A stretch of DNA of 64,000 bases from Paracidovorax sp031843945 (GCF_031843945.1 NZ_JAVTJJ010000005.1:161765-225764); one strand, 5' to 3'; positions 34,825-43,178 are shown, numbered from the stretch's first letter. The notes: generated by a model from the sequence alone, not told the origin. Program-made: numbers and translations.

Positions 34825-35730
34825 ATGATCGATGTCACCGTAGAAAATTTTGAAGCCGAGGTGATCGCCGCCTCGATGGAAGTGCCCGTGCTGGTGGACT
34901 TCTGGGCGCCCTGGTGCGGCCCGTGCAAGTCGCTCGGCCCCATCCTGGAAAAGCTGGAGGCCGACTACGCCGGCCGCTTCAAGCTGGCCAAGATCGACTC
35001 CGACCAGGAGCAGCAGATCGCCGCCATGTTCGGCATTCGCAGCATTCCCACCTGTGTGCTGCTGATGAACGGCCAGCCCGTGGACGGCTTCACCGGCGCC
35101 CAGCCTGAAGGCCAGGTGCGCGCCTTCCTCGACAAGCACCTGCCCCCGGCCGACGAAGCCCTGCAGGCGCTGGAAGAAGAACCCGAAGCCGTCGCCCCGC
35201 AAGAAGACCCCGACGCGGTGCTGGACAAGCTGCGGCAAGCCGTCGCCACCAATCCAGAGAACGACGACGCGCGCTTCGACTACGTCAAGCTGCTGCTGCA
35301 ACTGGGCCGCGATGACGACGCGAAGGTCGCCTTCGCACCGGTGATCGCCAAGGCGGGCGTGTCGCGCAAGCTGGGCGCGCTGAAGGTCTGGATGGATGCT
35401 ATTGATTCAATAGCTATTGGCGCTGATCCAACAAGCCCTGGGGCCGGATTTGATGCAAAGATTGCCGCCAACAAGCGCGACTTCGACGCCCGCTTCGGCC
35501 GCGCCCAATCGCTGATCGCCCAGCAGCGCTGGACCGACGCCATGGACGAGCTGCTCGAAATCCTCATGCGCGACAAAGCCTGGAACGACGAGGCGGCCCG
35601 CAAGACCTACGTGGCGGTGCTGGAGATCATCGAGCCACCCAAGGTGAAGGTCGCCGAAGGCCAGATCCCGCCGCAAGACCCGGTGCTGGCCACTTACCGC
35701 CGCCGCCTCTCCAGCGTCGTGCTGAGCTAA
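34825..35730 (+). CDS. cnoX: Thioredoxin-domain protein with TPR-like C-terminus (CnoX/YbbN type)
   Basis: 301 residues. An N-terminal thioredoxin fold with active-site WCGPCK (Cys31, Cys34) and the cis-proline loop RSIPT is followed by a helical tetratricopeptide-like tail to residue ~300. E. coli CnoX is a chaperone-holdase whose motif has lost the first cysteine; here both cysteines remain, so thiol-disulfide activity is expected. A dispersed repeat copy (35398-35456) lies in frame and encodes DAIDSIAIGADPTSPGAGFD in a loop of the tail. Confidence 0.88.
   Translation: MIDVTVENFEAEVIAASMEVPVLVDFWAPWCGPCKSLGPILEKLEADYAGRFKLAKIDSDQEQQIAAMFGIRSIPTCVLLMNGQPVDGFTGAQPEGQVRAFLDKHLPPADEALQALEEEPEAVAPQEDPDAVLDKLRQAVATNPENDDARFDYVKLLLQLGRDDDAKVAFAPVIAKAGVSRKLGALKVWMDAIDSIAIGADPTSPGAGFDAKIAANKRDFDARFGRAQSLIAQQRWTDAMDELLEILMRDKAWNDEAARKTYVAVLEIIEPPKVKVAEGQIPPQDPVLATYRRRLSSVVLS
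35398..35456 (+). repeat. Two-stem dispersed repeat, copy 6 (inside cnoX)
   Basis: First stem GCTATTGATTCAATAGC is perfect. The second half (TATTGGCGCTGATCCAACAA, GCCCTGGGGCCGGATTTG) is diverged, consistent with coding constraint or age. Read in the sense direction. Confidence 0.8.
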
Positions 35731-35737
35731 GGCGCTA

Positions 35738-36574
35738 TTGGCGTTCTGCCTGCGCAGCCCCGGCTCCCTCGTCGCGCTCTGCATGGCGGCGGCGCTGGCC
35801 GGCTGCGCCACGAAAGCGCCGGACATCGAAGTCACGGGTTCAGTCATCTCGCGCGAGCGGCTCTACGTGCCGCCCGATGCCGTGTTCGACGCCGCGCTGG
35901 TCGATGTCTCCCGCCCCGAGGACCCGCCCGTGGTGCTGGCCCGCCAGCGCATCGACCCGGCCGGGCCGCTGCCTTACGCCTTGCGGCTGTCGTTCTACCA
36001 ATCACAGCTGCACCCCCAGGGCCGCTACGAGGTGCGCGCGGCCGTGCGGCGCCAGGGTGGCATCCTGCTCGACACGCCCGGCGTGCACCCGGTGCTGTTC
36101 GACCCGGCGTTCCGGCGTGTGGACGTGATTTTGGCGCCGGTGCTGCTGAATCGATCCAACGTGGCCGCGGCGGTGCCCTTGCGGCAAACCTACTGGAAGC
36201 TGGTGGAAATCCAAGGCGAAGAGCCGGTCGGCGCACCCGCCGAGGGCCAGCCTGCCGCGCACCTGGTGCTGCAGCGCGAGTCCGACCGAGCCGTGGGCAG
36301 CGACGGCTGCAACCGGTTCATCGCGCAGTTCGCGCAGCAAGATGGCGGGCAACTGCGCTTTCAGGTGCGCGATGCATCGATGCGGCTGTGCCTGCAGGGC
36401 GGTGCCTCCAGCCCCGTCTTTTTGCAGACGCTGGGCCAGGTCGCGGGCTACGTGCAGGAAGGGCGGCAACTGGTGCTGCGCGACCATGAAGCCAAGCCGC
36501 TGTTGCGCTTCACGGCGCAAGAATGGGGCGAGCGCCGGATCGACGAAGACGAGCCGCCGATGCTGCCTCAGTGA
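35738..36574 (+). CDS. Lipoprotein with YbaY-like and META domains
   Basis: 278 residues. A TTG start at 35738, 8 bases after the cnoX stop, is needed to give a signal peptide ending LAGC (Cys23), since the first ATG would leave only seven residues before the lipobox. Residues ~30-135 resemble the YbaY/YscW-type lipoprotein domain (VTGSVISRERLYVPPDAVFD, LPYALRLSF). Residues ~150-260 resemble a META/HslJ domain (YWKLVEIQGEEP, GSDGCNRF, LCL). Probable envelope protein, role unknown. Cotranscribed with cnoX. Confidence 0.78.
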   Translation: MAFCLRSPGSLVALCMAAALAGCATKAPDIEVTGSVISRERLYVPPDAVFDAALVDVSRPEDPPVVLARQRIDPAGPLPYALRLSFYQSQLHPQGRYEVRAAVRRQGGILLDTPGVHPVLFDPAFRRVDVILAPVLLNRSNVAAAVPLRQTYWKLVEIQGEEPVGAPAEGQPAAHLVLQRESDRAVGSDGCNRFIAQFAQQDGGQLRFQVRDASMRLCLQGGASSPVFLQTLGQVAGYVQEGRQLVLRDHEAKPLLRFTAQEWGERRIDEDEPPMLPQ

Positions 36575-36629
36575 TCGTGTGGGTGACCGCAGCGCGCGCC
36601 GGCCGGACGCGGCGCCATCGAGCGGGTTC

Positions 36630-37553
36630 TTAGCTGGCCGTCAGGCGCTCCAGCGCCTCGCGGTACTTGGCGGCGGTCTTTTCGACCACCTCGCGCGGCA
36701 GGCGCGGCGCCGGGGCGGTCTTGTTCCAGGGCTTGCCGTTCACCTGGGCCTGTTCCAGCCAATCGCGCACGAACTGCTTGTCGTAGCTGGCCGGGTTTTC
36801 GCCGGCGGCCAGAGCGCTGTCGTAGCCCTCGACGGGCCAGTAGCGCGAGCTGTCTGGTGTGAGCACCTCATCCATCAACACCAAGTCGCCGGAAGGCGTC
36901 AGGCCGAATTCAAACTTGGTGTCGGCAATGATCATGCCCTTTTCCAGCGCGATCGCCGCAGCGGCCTGGTACAGCTCGATGCTGATGTCGCGAATGCGCG
37001 TGGCCAGGTCGATGCCGATCATCTCCACCGTGCGCTCGAAGGTGATGTTCTCGTCATGCTCGCCCATCGCGGCCTTGGCGGCCGGCGTGTAGATGGGCTG
37101 GGGCAGCTTGGCCGCGTTGGTCAGGCCTTCGGGCAGAGGCACGCCGCACACCGAGCGTGACTCCTGGTATTCCTTCCAGCCGCTGCCGGCCAGGTAACCG
37201 CGCACCACGGCCTCCACCGGAATCGGCTGCAGGCGCTGCACCAGCATCGAACGGCCACGCACCTGCGGCACTTCGGCCGGGGTGACGGCGTCTTCGGGCG
37301 CATCGCCTGTCAGGTGGTTGGGAACGATATGGCCCAGCTTGTCGAACCAGAACAGCGCCATCTGCGTCAGCAGCTCGCCCTTGCCTGGAATGGGCTCGCC
37401 CATGATCACGTCGAAAGCCGACAGGCGATCGCTCGCCACCATCAGGATGCGGTCGTCGCCCACGGCGTAGTTGTCGCGCACCTTGCCGCGCGCCAGCAGC
37501 GGCAGCGAAGTCAGGGCAGAGGTGTGCAGGGCGGAAGCGCTGGGGGTGGTCAT
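36630..37553 (-). CDS. purC: Phosphoribosylaminoimidazole-succinocarboxamide synthase
   Basis: 307 residues of the longer PurC class, joining aspartate to CAIR in purine synthesis. ARGKVRDNYAVGDDRILMVASDRLSAFD starts the fold; IPGKGELLTQMALFWF, RGYLAGSGWKEY, DTKFEFG and DEVLTPDSSRYWP are hallmark segments. The start at 37553 gives MTTPSASALHTSALTSL before the conserved region. Related bacteria often have purC-purE-purK contiguous, whereas here cnoX and a lipoprotein gene on the other strand separate purC from purE. Confidence 0.96.
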   Translation of the reverse strand: MTTPSASALHTSALTSLPLLARGKVRDNYAVGDDRILMVASDRLSAFDVIMGEPIPGKGELLTQMALFWFDKLGHIVPNHLTGDAPEDAVTPAEVPQVRGRSMLVQRLQPIPVEAVVRGYLAGSGWKEYQESRSVCGVPLPEGLTNAAKLPQPIYTPAAKAAMGEHDENITFERTVEMIGIDLATRIRDISIELYQAAAAIALEKGMIIADTKFEFGLTPSGDLVLMDEVLTPDSSRYWPVEGYDSALAAGENPASYDKQFVRDWLEQAQVNGKPWNKTAPAPRLPREVVEKTAAKYREALERLTAS

Positions 37554-37957
37554 GGCGGCAGAAAAAAGAGGGCGACAGGGTTGGAGCAGAGAGCAAAACG
37601 CCAGCCAACAGCTTCGGCAGGCGAGCGAATTCTAGCGGCGGGCCTGCACGCGAAGCGAGGGACGAAAGCGGGTAGGAGGGGATGAAGGCCGCAGGGCTCG
37701 CAGGGCGCGGGCTTTGATTTGTGCGATGAGTGGCCGGCAGCGGCAGGCCGGTCAACTCAGGCATTGTGAAGCTTTTTTGGCGGTCCGGCACCTTTGCGCC
37801 TTTACCCGCAAAAGCCTATCGGGAACCGGTTTGCTTTTCGCGGCAGGCCGGCGCATAGTGAATTCCAGCGAGCGATGAATGCATTCGAGTTCGGCAGGCT
37901 GCCCTTGACCGGCACGGGCAGCCATGTTCTTCAACGGTAATTACAGGAGACCTGTCT
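37554..37957. other. 404-base intergenic region between purC and hpf
   Basis: No gene seen. It holds both divergent leaders. A weak hpf promoter candidate is TTGCTT (37831-37836), 17 bases, CATAGT (37854-37859). A perfect 8-bp hairpin lies at 37897-37923 in the hpf leader. Near 37808-37842, CGCAAAAGC can pair with GCTTTTCG. The purC side contains nothing I can name. Confidence 0.6.
37897..37923 (+). promoter_or_regulatory. Hairpin in the hpf leader
   Basis: GGCTGCCC (37897-37904) pairs exactly with GGGCAGCC (37916-37923) over an 11-base loop, 34 bases before the hpf ATG. It could affect ribosome access or mRNA stability. Confidence 0.4.
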
Positions 37958-38314
37958 ATGAACCTGACGATCAGCGGCCATCATCTGGAAGTGACCCCCG
38001 CACTGCGCAGCTACGTGACATCCAAGCTCGAACGGATCACGCGCCATTTCGACCAGGTAGTCGATGTAAAGGTGCTACTGAGCCTGGATAACCAGAAGGA
38101 AAAAGACAAGCGGCAACGCGCCGAATGCAATGTGCATGTGAAAGGAAGTGACCTGTTTGCGGAGAGTAGCCATTCCGACCTGTATGCCGCCGTGGACGAG
38201 TTGGTCGACAAGCTGGACCGTCAGGTTGTGCGCTACAAGGACCGTCTGCAAAACCACAGCCATGCGCCGCTCAAGCGTGCTGCCATCCACGCTGAGGCTG
38301 CTGTCACGGCCTGA
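37958..38314 (+). CDS. hpf: Ribosome hibernation-promoting factor (short form)
   Basis: 118 residues with the S30AE/YfiA fold: MNLTISGHHLEVTPALRSYV, ERITRHFDQVVDVKV, the basic DKRQRAECNVHV, DLYAAVDELVDKLDRQV. It binds the 30S subunit decoding region and, with partner factors, forms 100S dimers in stationary phase. AGGAGA precedes the ATG. In many proteobacteria rpoN lies directly upstream, but here the neighbour is purC, so rpoN is elsewhere or absent. A terminator separates it from ptsN. Confidence 0.95.
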   Translation: MNLTISGHHLEVTPALRSYVTSKLERITRHFDQVVDVKVLLSLDNQKEKDKRQRAECNVHVKGSDLFAESSHSDLYAAVDELVDKLDRQVVRYKDRLQNHSHAPLKRAAIHAEAAVTA

Positions 38315-38377
38315 GCCCTGATCGGTATCTGTTTTACGTATCACTGACTGAGCGCGCCGGGTGGATTCGGCGCCATG

Positions 38378-38409
38378 ACCGCCCCCGCCGGGGCGGTTTT
38401 CCTTTTTGT
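38378..38409 (+). terminator. Rho-independent terminator between hpf and ptsN
   Basis: ACCGCCCC (38378-38385), loop CGCC, GGGGCGGT (38390-38397), then TTTCCTTTTT. Confidence 0.85.
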
Positions 38410-38479
38410 AGCCTGTAGTTACACTCCTAGGGTTTTCGACAGGCCCGCGTGCGGGACGTGCATAATCGTTTTTCCTACT

Positions 38480-38947
38480 ATGAATCGTCTCGCCTCCATA
38501 CTGCCTCCGGCTCAAGTGCTCGTGAGCGTCGATGCCACCAGCAAAAAGCGCGCTTTCGAAGAGGCGGGGCTGCTTTTCGAGAGCCAGCACGACCTGTCGC
38601 GCGCCCTCATCACCGACAGCCTTTTTGCGCGCGAACGGCTGGGCTCCACCGGCTTGGGGCATGGCGTGGCCATTCCGCATGGCCGCATCAAGGGCCTGAA
38701 GTCGCCCATGGCTGCGGTGTTCCAACTGGCCAACCCTATAGGCTTTGACGCGCCCGACGAGCAACCTGTAGGCTTGCTCATCTTTTTGCTGGTGCCAGAG
38801 GCGGCCACGCAGAAACACCTGGAAATCCTCTCCGAGATTGCAGAATTGCTGAGCGACAGCGCCCTGCGCGAGCGCATCAAGTCCAGCACCGACGCCACCG
38901 AACTGCATTCGCTGATCGCCAATTGGCAATCCGCACAGACAGCCTGA
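38480..38947 (+). CDS. ptsN: PTS IIA-like nitrogen-regulatory protein
   Basis: 155 residues. The phosphorylated histidine is His67 in GLGHGVAIPHGRIKG. The domain continues VFQLANPIGFDAPDEQPV and HLEILSEIAELLSD. The protein is the end of the phosphate relay PtsP-NPr-PtsN that regulates potassium and nitrogen functions. The ATG at 38480 begins MNRLASILPPAQVLV as in relatives; the longer frame is rejected. CATAAT at 38461-38466 is a good -10 box and would give a very short leader. It is followed after 49 bases by hprK. Confidence 0.93.
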   Translation: MNRLASILPPAQVLVSVDATSKKRAFEEAGLLFESQHDLSRALITDSLFARERLGSTGLGHGVAIPHGRIKGLKSPMAAVFQLANPIGFDAPDEQPVGLLIFLLVPEAATQKHLEILSEIAELLSDSALRERIKSSTDATELHSLIANWQSAQTA

Positions 38948-38996
38948 GCGGCCGGCGCAGCGCCTTTTTTCTTCTGATTCCAGCCGACCGCCTGTA

Positions 38997-39950
38997 GTGA
39001 AGCCGAACGTCGTCAGTGCCGATGTCCTCTTCGAGGAATTCCGTGGTCCGCTGAAGTGGGAGTGGCTGGCTGGCCTAGGAGCATCCGAGCGCCGTTTCGA
39101 CGAAGTGGCCGTGAAGTCAGCCCGTTCGGGCGCCGATTTGGTCGGTTACCTCAATTACATCCATCCGTACCGGCTGCAGATTCTGGGCGAGCGCGAGATC
39201 GCCTATCTGACCAATGCCACGCCGGAAGACTGCAAGCGCCGCATCGCGCGCATCGTCACGCTGGAGCCACCGGTGCTGGTGCTGGCCGACGGCCAGAACG
39301 CGCCCGACGCGCTGCTGTCCATGTGCGAGCGCGCGCAGATTCCGATGTTCGCCACGCACGAGTCGTCGGCCTTTGTCATCGACGTGCTGCGCGCTTACCT
39401 GTCCAAGCATTTCGCCGACCGCACCACGATGCACGGCGTGTTCATGGACATCCTGGGCCTGGGCGTTCTCATCACCGGCGAATCGGGCCTGGGCAAGAGC
39501 GAGCTGGGGCTGGAACTCATCTCGCGCGGCAACGGTCTGGTGGCGGACGATGCGGTCGACCTGTTTCGCATCAACCAGACCACCATCGAAGGCAAGTGCC
39601 CAGACCTGCTGCAGAACCTGCTGGAAGTGCGCGGCATTGGGCTATTGGACATTCGCGCCATCTTTGGCGAGACGGCGGTGCGACGCAAGATGCGCCTGAA
39701 GCTCATCGTGCATTTGGTGCGCAAGGAAACGCTGGAACGTGAGTACGAGCGCCTGCCGTACGAGCCGCTGACGCAGGACGTGCTGGGCGTGCCCGTGCTG
39801 AAGGTGGTGATTCAGGTGGTGGCCGGCCGCAACATCGCCGTGCTGGTGGAGGCGGCCGTGCGCAACACCATTCTCAATCTGCGCGGCATCGACACCTATC
39901 AGGAATTCGTGGAGCGCCACCGCCGCGCCATGGAGCGCGACGGCTCCTGA
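38997..39950 (+). CDS. hprK: HPr kinase/phosphorylase
   Basis: 317 residues. A GTG start at 38997 gives MKPNVVSADVLFEEF. The N-terminal domain is followed by the catalytic P-loop GESGLGKS (161-168), His147 in MHGVF, and the family signature LLEVRGIGLLDIRAIFG. It phosphorylates a seryl residue of HPr-type proteins. No HPr or EI gene is in the window, so the target (NPr/PtsH) is encoded elsewhere. Transcribed with ptsN. Confidence 0.94.
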   Translation: MKPNVVSADVLFEEFRGPLKWEWLAGLGASERRFDEVAVKSARSGADLVGYLNYIHPYRLQILGEREIAYLTNATPEDCKRRIARIVTLEPPVLVLADGQNAPDALLSMCERAQIPMFATHESSAFVIDVLRAYLSKHFADRTTMHGVFMDILGLGVLITGESGLGKSELGLELISRGNGLVADDAVDLFRINQTTIEGKCPDLLQNLLEVRGIGLLDIRAIFGETAVRRKMRLKLIVHLVRKETLEREYERLPYEPLTQDVLGVPVLKVVIQVVAGRNIAVLVEAAVRNTILNLRGIDTYQEFVERHRRAMERDGS

Positions 39951-39976
39951 GTTCTGCCCGCTTGGGCCGGGCAGGG

Positions 39977-40417
39977 TCAGCGGTGGTGGAGCGAGCTTGT
40001 GCCCAGCTTGGCGCAGGTGGCGCACTGGCCGTACAGCGCCATCGAGTGGTCGTGCACCACCCAGCCCTTGGCCTTGGCCACCAGTTGCTGGCGCTTTTCG
40101 ATCTCGGGGTCGTAGAACTCCTCGACCTTGCCGCAGACGGTGCAGATGAAGTGGTCGTGGTGCTGGCCTTCGTTCAGCTCATACACCGCCTTGCCGCTCT
40201 CGAAATTGCTGCGGTTCAGGATGCCGGCCTGCTCGAACTGGGTCAGCACGCGGTACACCGTGGCCAGACCGATGTCCGAGCGCTCTTCCAGCAGCACGCG
40301 GAACACGTCTTCCGCCGTCATGTGGCGCTGCGCGCCTTTCTGAAAGATCTCCAGGATCTTCAGGCGTGGAAGGGTGGCCTTCAGACCGGTGCTTTTGAGT
40401 TCGTCGATATTCGTCAT
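39977..40417 (-). CDS. fur: Ferric uptake regulator
   Basis: 146 residues, Fe2+-dependent repressor of iron-uptake genes. The winged helix contains TAEDVFRVLLEERSDIGLATVYRVL. Metal sites are the HHDH cluster (86-89), Cys92/Cys95 (ICTVC) and Cys132/Cys135 (CATC), the full structural zinc set. It faces bamE divergently and converges on hprK. No clear Fur box is recognised in its own short leader. Confidence 0.96.
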   Translation of the reverse strand: MTNIDELKSTGLKATLPRLKILEIFQKGAQRHMTAEDVFRVLLEERSDIGLATVYRVLTQFEQAGILNRSNFESGKAVYELNEGQHHDHFICTVCGKVEEFYDPEIEKRQQLVAKAKGWVVHDHSMALYGQCATCAKLGTSSLHHR

Positions 40418-40482
40418 GACAGGAGTCTTTCGTGTGCCGCAGGGCGTGCCAGCGCCTGGGTCAATGGCCTTCGCCGCAGGGC

Positions 40483-40513
40483 GTGACAGGCGCTGAAAAC
40501 CAGCCGCTACAAT
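40483..40513 (+). promoter_or_regulatory. Probable bamE promoter
   Basis: GTGACA (40483-40488) and TACAAT (40508-40513), each one base off consensus, spaced 19 bases, about 30 bases before the bamE start. Confidence 0.5.
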
Positions 40514-40542
40514 GGGCCGATCATATCGCTATGGCCCTCTCC

Positions 40543-41091
40543 ATGTCTGTTTACGTCCGTCGCGGCGCCCGTTGGGTTGCCATCCTGTTGACCGGCGCCA
40601 GCCTTGCGGCCTGCGGCACCTTCGACAGTGTCAGCAACCGTGTGTCGGGCGTGATCACGCCCTACAAGGTCGACGTGGTGCAAGGCAATTTCGTCTCGCG
40701 CGAACAGGTGCAGGCACTGCAGCCCGGCATGGGCCGCCAGCAGGTCAAGGAAATCCTGGGCACGCCCCTGGTCACCAGCCTGTTCCACGGCGATCGCTGG
40801 GAATACGTCTTCACGCTCAAGCGCCCTGACGTCGAGGTGCAGACGCGCAAGCTCACCGTCTTCTTCAAGGGCGATGTGATGGACCGCGTGGAGGGCGACG
40901 AAATGCCCACCGAAGCGGAATTCGTGGCCACGCTGGGCTCGAAACGTTCGAAGTCGAAGGTGCCCGAACTGGAGGCGACCGAGGCGCAACTCGCCCGCTT
41001 CCCCAAGCCGCCGCCGCTGCCCGAGCCCGCTTCCAGCCCCGTTCCGCCACCGGCTTCGAGCTACCCACCGCTCGAATCCACGGTGCGCTGA
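40543..41091 (+). CDS. bamE: Outer-membrane assembly lipoprotein BamE
   Basis: 182 residues from 40543 (an ATG at 40531 is also possible and would add four). Lipobox LAAC, Cys24. The SmpA/OmlA domain is clear: VVQGNFVSREQVQALQPGM, QVKEILGTPLVTSLFHGDRWEYVF, LTVFFKGDVMDRVEG. A Pro/Ser-rich tail follows. It is a member of the BAM complex inserting outer-membrane barrels. Order fur/bamE-dapB is common in betaproteobacteria. Confidence 0.94.
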   Translation: MSVYVRRGARWVAILLTGASLAACGTFDSVSNRVSGVITPYKVDVVQGNFVSREQVQALQPGMGRQQVKEILGTPLVTSLFHGDRWEYVFTLKRPDVEVQTRKLTVFFKGDVMDRVEGDEMPTEAEFVATLGSKRSKSKVPELEATEAQLARFPKPPPLPEPASSPVPPPASSYPPLESTVR

Positions 41092-41174
41092 GGTCCTCCT
41101 GATTCTGCCTTCGCGGGGCCGCCCGTGCCGATGAGCCGGCCGGTTGCCGCAAAGACTGCTATTTTCTGCTTGCC

Positions 41175-41996
41175 ATGACCGCACCTTCCACCGCTCCTTG
41201 CCGCGTCGCCATTGCCGGCGCTTCTGGCCGCATGGGCCGCATGCTCATCGAAGCGCTGCGTGCCACCGACGACTGCGTGCTGGCCGGCGCGCTTGACGTG
41301 GCCGCGAGCCCCGCCATTGGCTCCGACGCCACTGCGTTCCTGGGCCAGGCCAGCGGCGTGGCCATCACCGACGATGCGCGAGAAGGCCTCAAGAACGCCG
41401 ACGTGCTGATCGACTTCACCCGGCCCGAAGGCACGCTGGCCCATCTGGCGCTGTGCGCCGAGTTGGGTGTGAGGATTGTCATCGGCACCACGGGCTTCAC
41501 CGACGCGCAGAAGGCCGAGATCGCCCGATTCGCGCAAAAGACCGCCGTGGTCTTCGCGCCCAACATGAGCGTGGGCGTGAACGTCACGCTCAAGCTGCTG
41601 GAGATGGCGGCCAAGGCGCTTTCCACCGGCTACGACATCGAGATCATCGAAGCGCACCACCGCCACAAGGTGGACGCCCCCTCGGGCACCGCGCTCAAGA
41701 TGGGCGAAGTGGTGGCCGCCGCCCTGGGGCGCGACCTCAAGGACTGCGCCGTCTATGCCCGTGAAGGCGTGACCGGCGAGCGCGACCCATCCACCATCGG
41801 CTTTTCGGCCATCCGCGGCGGCGACATCGTGGGCGACCACACCGTGCTGTTTGCCGGTACGGGCGAGCGCATCGAGATCTCGCACAAGTCGTCCAGCCGC
41901 GCTGGCTACGCGCAGGGCAGCCTGCGCGCCGTGCGCTTCTTGCAGTCGCAGCGCACGGGCCTCTTCGACATGCTCGACGTGCTGGGCCTGAACTAA
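41175..41996 (+). CDS. dapB: 4-hydroxy-tetrahydrodipicolinate reductase
   Basis: 273 residues, lysine/diaminopimelate pathway. The nucleotide-binding GASGRMGRM is near the N-terminus, FTRPEGTLAHL follows, and the active-site EAHHRHKVDAPSGTALKMGE is intact, with FSAIRGGDIVGDHTV after it. It makes the DAP precursor of peptidoglycan. It starts 83 bases after bamE. Confidence 0.97.
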   Translation: MTAPSTAPCRVAIAGASGRMGRMLIEALRATDDCVLAGALDVAASPAIGSDATAFLGQASGVAITDDAREGLKNADVLIDFTRPEGTLAHLALCAELGVRIVIGTTGFTDAQKAEIARFAQKTAVVFAPNMSVGVNVTLKLLEMAAKALSTGYDIEIIEAHHRHKVDAPSGTALKMGEVVAAALGRDLKDCAVYAREGVTGERDPSTIGFSAIRGGDIVGDHTVLFAGTGERIEISHKSSSRAGYAQGSLRAVRFLQSQRTGLFDMLDVLGLN

Positions 41997-42026
41997 GCCA
42001 ACTCTCCCAAGGACTGAAAGCCGCCC

Positions 42027-42728
42027 ATGGACCTGCTGCACTGGTGGCGCGAGGGCGATGCGGTCACACGCGGCACGGCGCTGGTGCTGCTGGCCATGTC
42101 GGTGTCCAGCTGGGTCGTCATTTGCTGGAAGGCCTGGCTGCTGCGCAGCGCCCGGCGCGAGGTGCTGCGGGGCACGGCCGCGTTTTGGCAGGCGCCGTCG
42201 CTTGCCGTGGCGCAGCAGCGTTTGGAGTCTTTTGATGCTCTAGCGCTTGTCCTGCCTATGGTTGTAGCTATTAAAAATATAGCAAACGATATGCCAGGAG
42301 TGCATGCGAACACGCTTGCCACCCGGGGCAGCCGGTCGCAGCAGCTCACGCGGCTGCTGCGCGACGCACTGCACGGCGTGCTGCGCCGCCTGCAGTTCGG
42401 CCAGGTGCTGCTGGCCACGGTGGGCGCCACTGCGCCATTCGTCGGGCTGCTGGGCACGGTGTGGGGCATCTTTCATGCGCTCACCGCCATTGCCGGCGCC
42501 GGGCAGATCACCATCGAACGCGTGGCCGGCCCGGTGGGCGAGGCGCTGGTGATGACGGCCGCAGGCCTGGCCGTGGCGTTGCCGGCCGTGCTGGCCTACA
42601 ACGTGTTCGGTCGCATCATCGGTGGTGTGGAGGCCGAGCTGGAAGGCTTTGCGCACGACCTGCGCGAGCTGCTGCTGGACACGGCGGACTCGCCCGCTGC
42701 CGCCAGCCCATCGGCTGCGCGCTGCTGA
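42027..42728 (+). CDS. MotA/TolQ/ExbB-type proton-channel protein
   Basis: 233 residues. Three membrane segments: an N-terminal one (~15-38), then two around the TolQ/ExbB signature FVGLLGTVWGIFHALTAIAGAG (from ~135) and VGEALVMTAAGLAVALPAVLAYN. With the ExbD-like gene 27 bases downstream it forms an inner-membrane ion-driven motor, powering either TonB or Tol. Neither TonB nor TolA is here, so the partner is undetermined. A repeat copy at 42230-42283 lies in frame and encodes SFDALALVLPMVVAIKNIAN in the cytoplasmic loop. Confidence 0.88.
   Translation: MDLLHWWREGDAVTRGTALVLLAMSVSSWVVICWKAWLLRSARREVLRGTAAFWQAPSLAVAQQRLESFDALALVLPMVVAIKNIANDMPGVHANTLATRGSRSQQLTRLLRDALHGVLRRLQFGQVLLATVGATAPFVGLLGTVWGIFHALTAIAGAGQITIERVAGPVGEALVMTAAGLAVALPAVLAYNVFGRIIGGVEAELEGFAHDLRELLLDTADSPAAASPSAARC
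42230..42283 (-). repeat. Two-stem dispersed repeat, copy 7 (inside exbB/tolQ-like gene)
   Basis: GATGCTCTAGCGCTTGTCC, TGCCTATGGTTGTAGCTATT, AAAAATATAGC on the plus strand. It stands out as an AT-rich patch in a GC-rich gene. Confidence 0.85.
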
Positions 42729-42755
42729 CCACCGCATTACGACAAGGCACCCGGC

Positions 42756-43178
42756 ATGGCATTCGGCCGCATCGAACGCACCCCCGGGCCGCGCCCCTTC
42801 AGCGACATCAACGTGACCCCGCTGGTCGACGTGATGCTGGTGCTGGTCGTCATCTTCTTGCTCACCGCACCGCTGCTGGCCAGCTCCATCCGCCTCGATC
42901 TGCCGCGTGCGGACGGCACCGCCAGCGGCGCGGCGCCCCAGTCGCTGACGTTGGTGCTCGACCGCACCGGCCAGGTGTTCGTGAACGACCAGGAACTGGA
43001 CGCTGACGCCCTGGCGCAGCGCCTGGCGCAGACCGCGCAGGAGCGCCCCGGCACCGAAATCCAGCTGCGGGCCGATGCTGCCGTGCCCTATGGCCGCGTG
43101 GTCGAGGTGATGGGCGCGGCGCACGCGGCCGGGCTCACGCGCATCGGCTTCGTCGCCGAGCCGCGCGCGGGACGATAG
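42756..43178 (+). CDS. ExbD/TolR-family biopolymer transport protein
   Basis: 140 residues. One N-terminal membrane helix carrying the conserved Asp (INVTPLVDVMLVLVVIFLLT) that binds protons in the ExbB/ExbD and TolQ/TolR motors, followed by a periplasmic domain (VFVNDQELDADALAQRLAQ, LRADAAVPYGRVVEVMGAA). Transcribed with the preceding gene. ExbD versus TolR cannot be settled from context. Confidence 0.9.
   Translation: MAFGRIERTPGPRPFSDINVTPLVDVMLVLVVIFLLTAPLLASSIRLDLPRADGTASGAAPQSLTLVLDRTGQVFVNDQELDADALAQRLAQTAQERPGTEIQLRADAAVPYGRVVEVMGAAHAAGLTRIGFVAEPRAGR

Noticed and set aside
37770..37800. Possible sigma-54 promoter (CCGGCACCTTTGC) before hpf
   Set aside because: The GG and GC elements are not at the required spacing.
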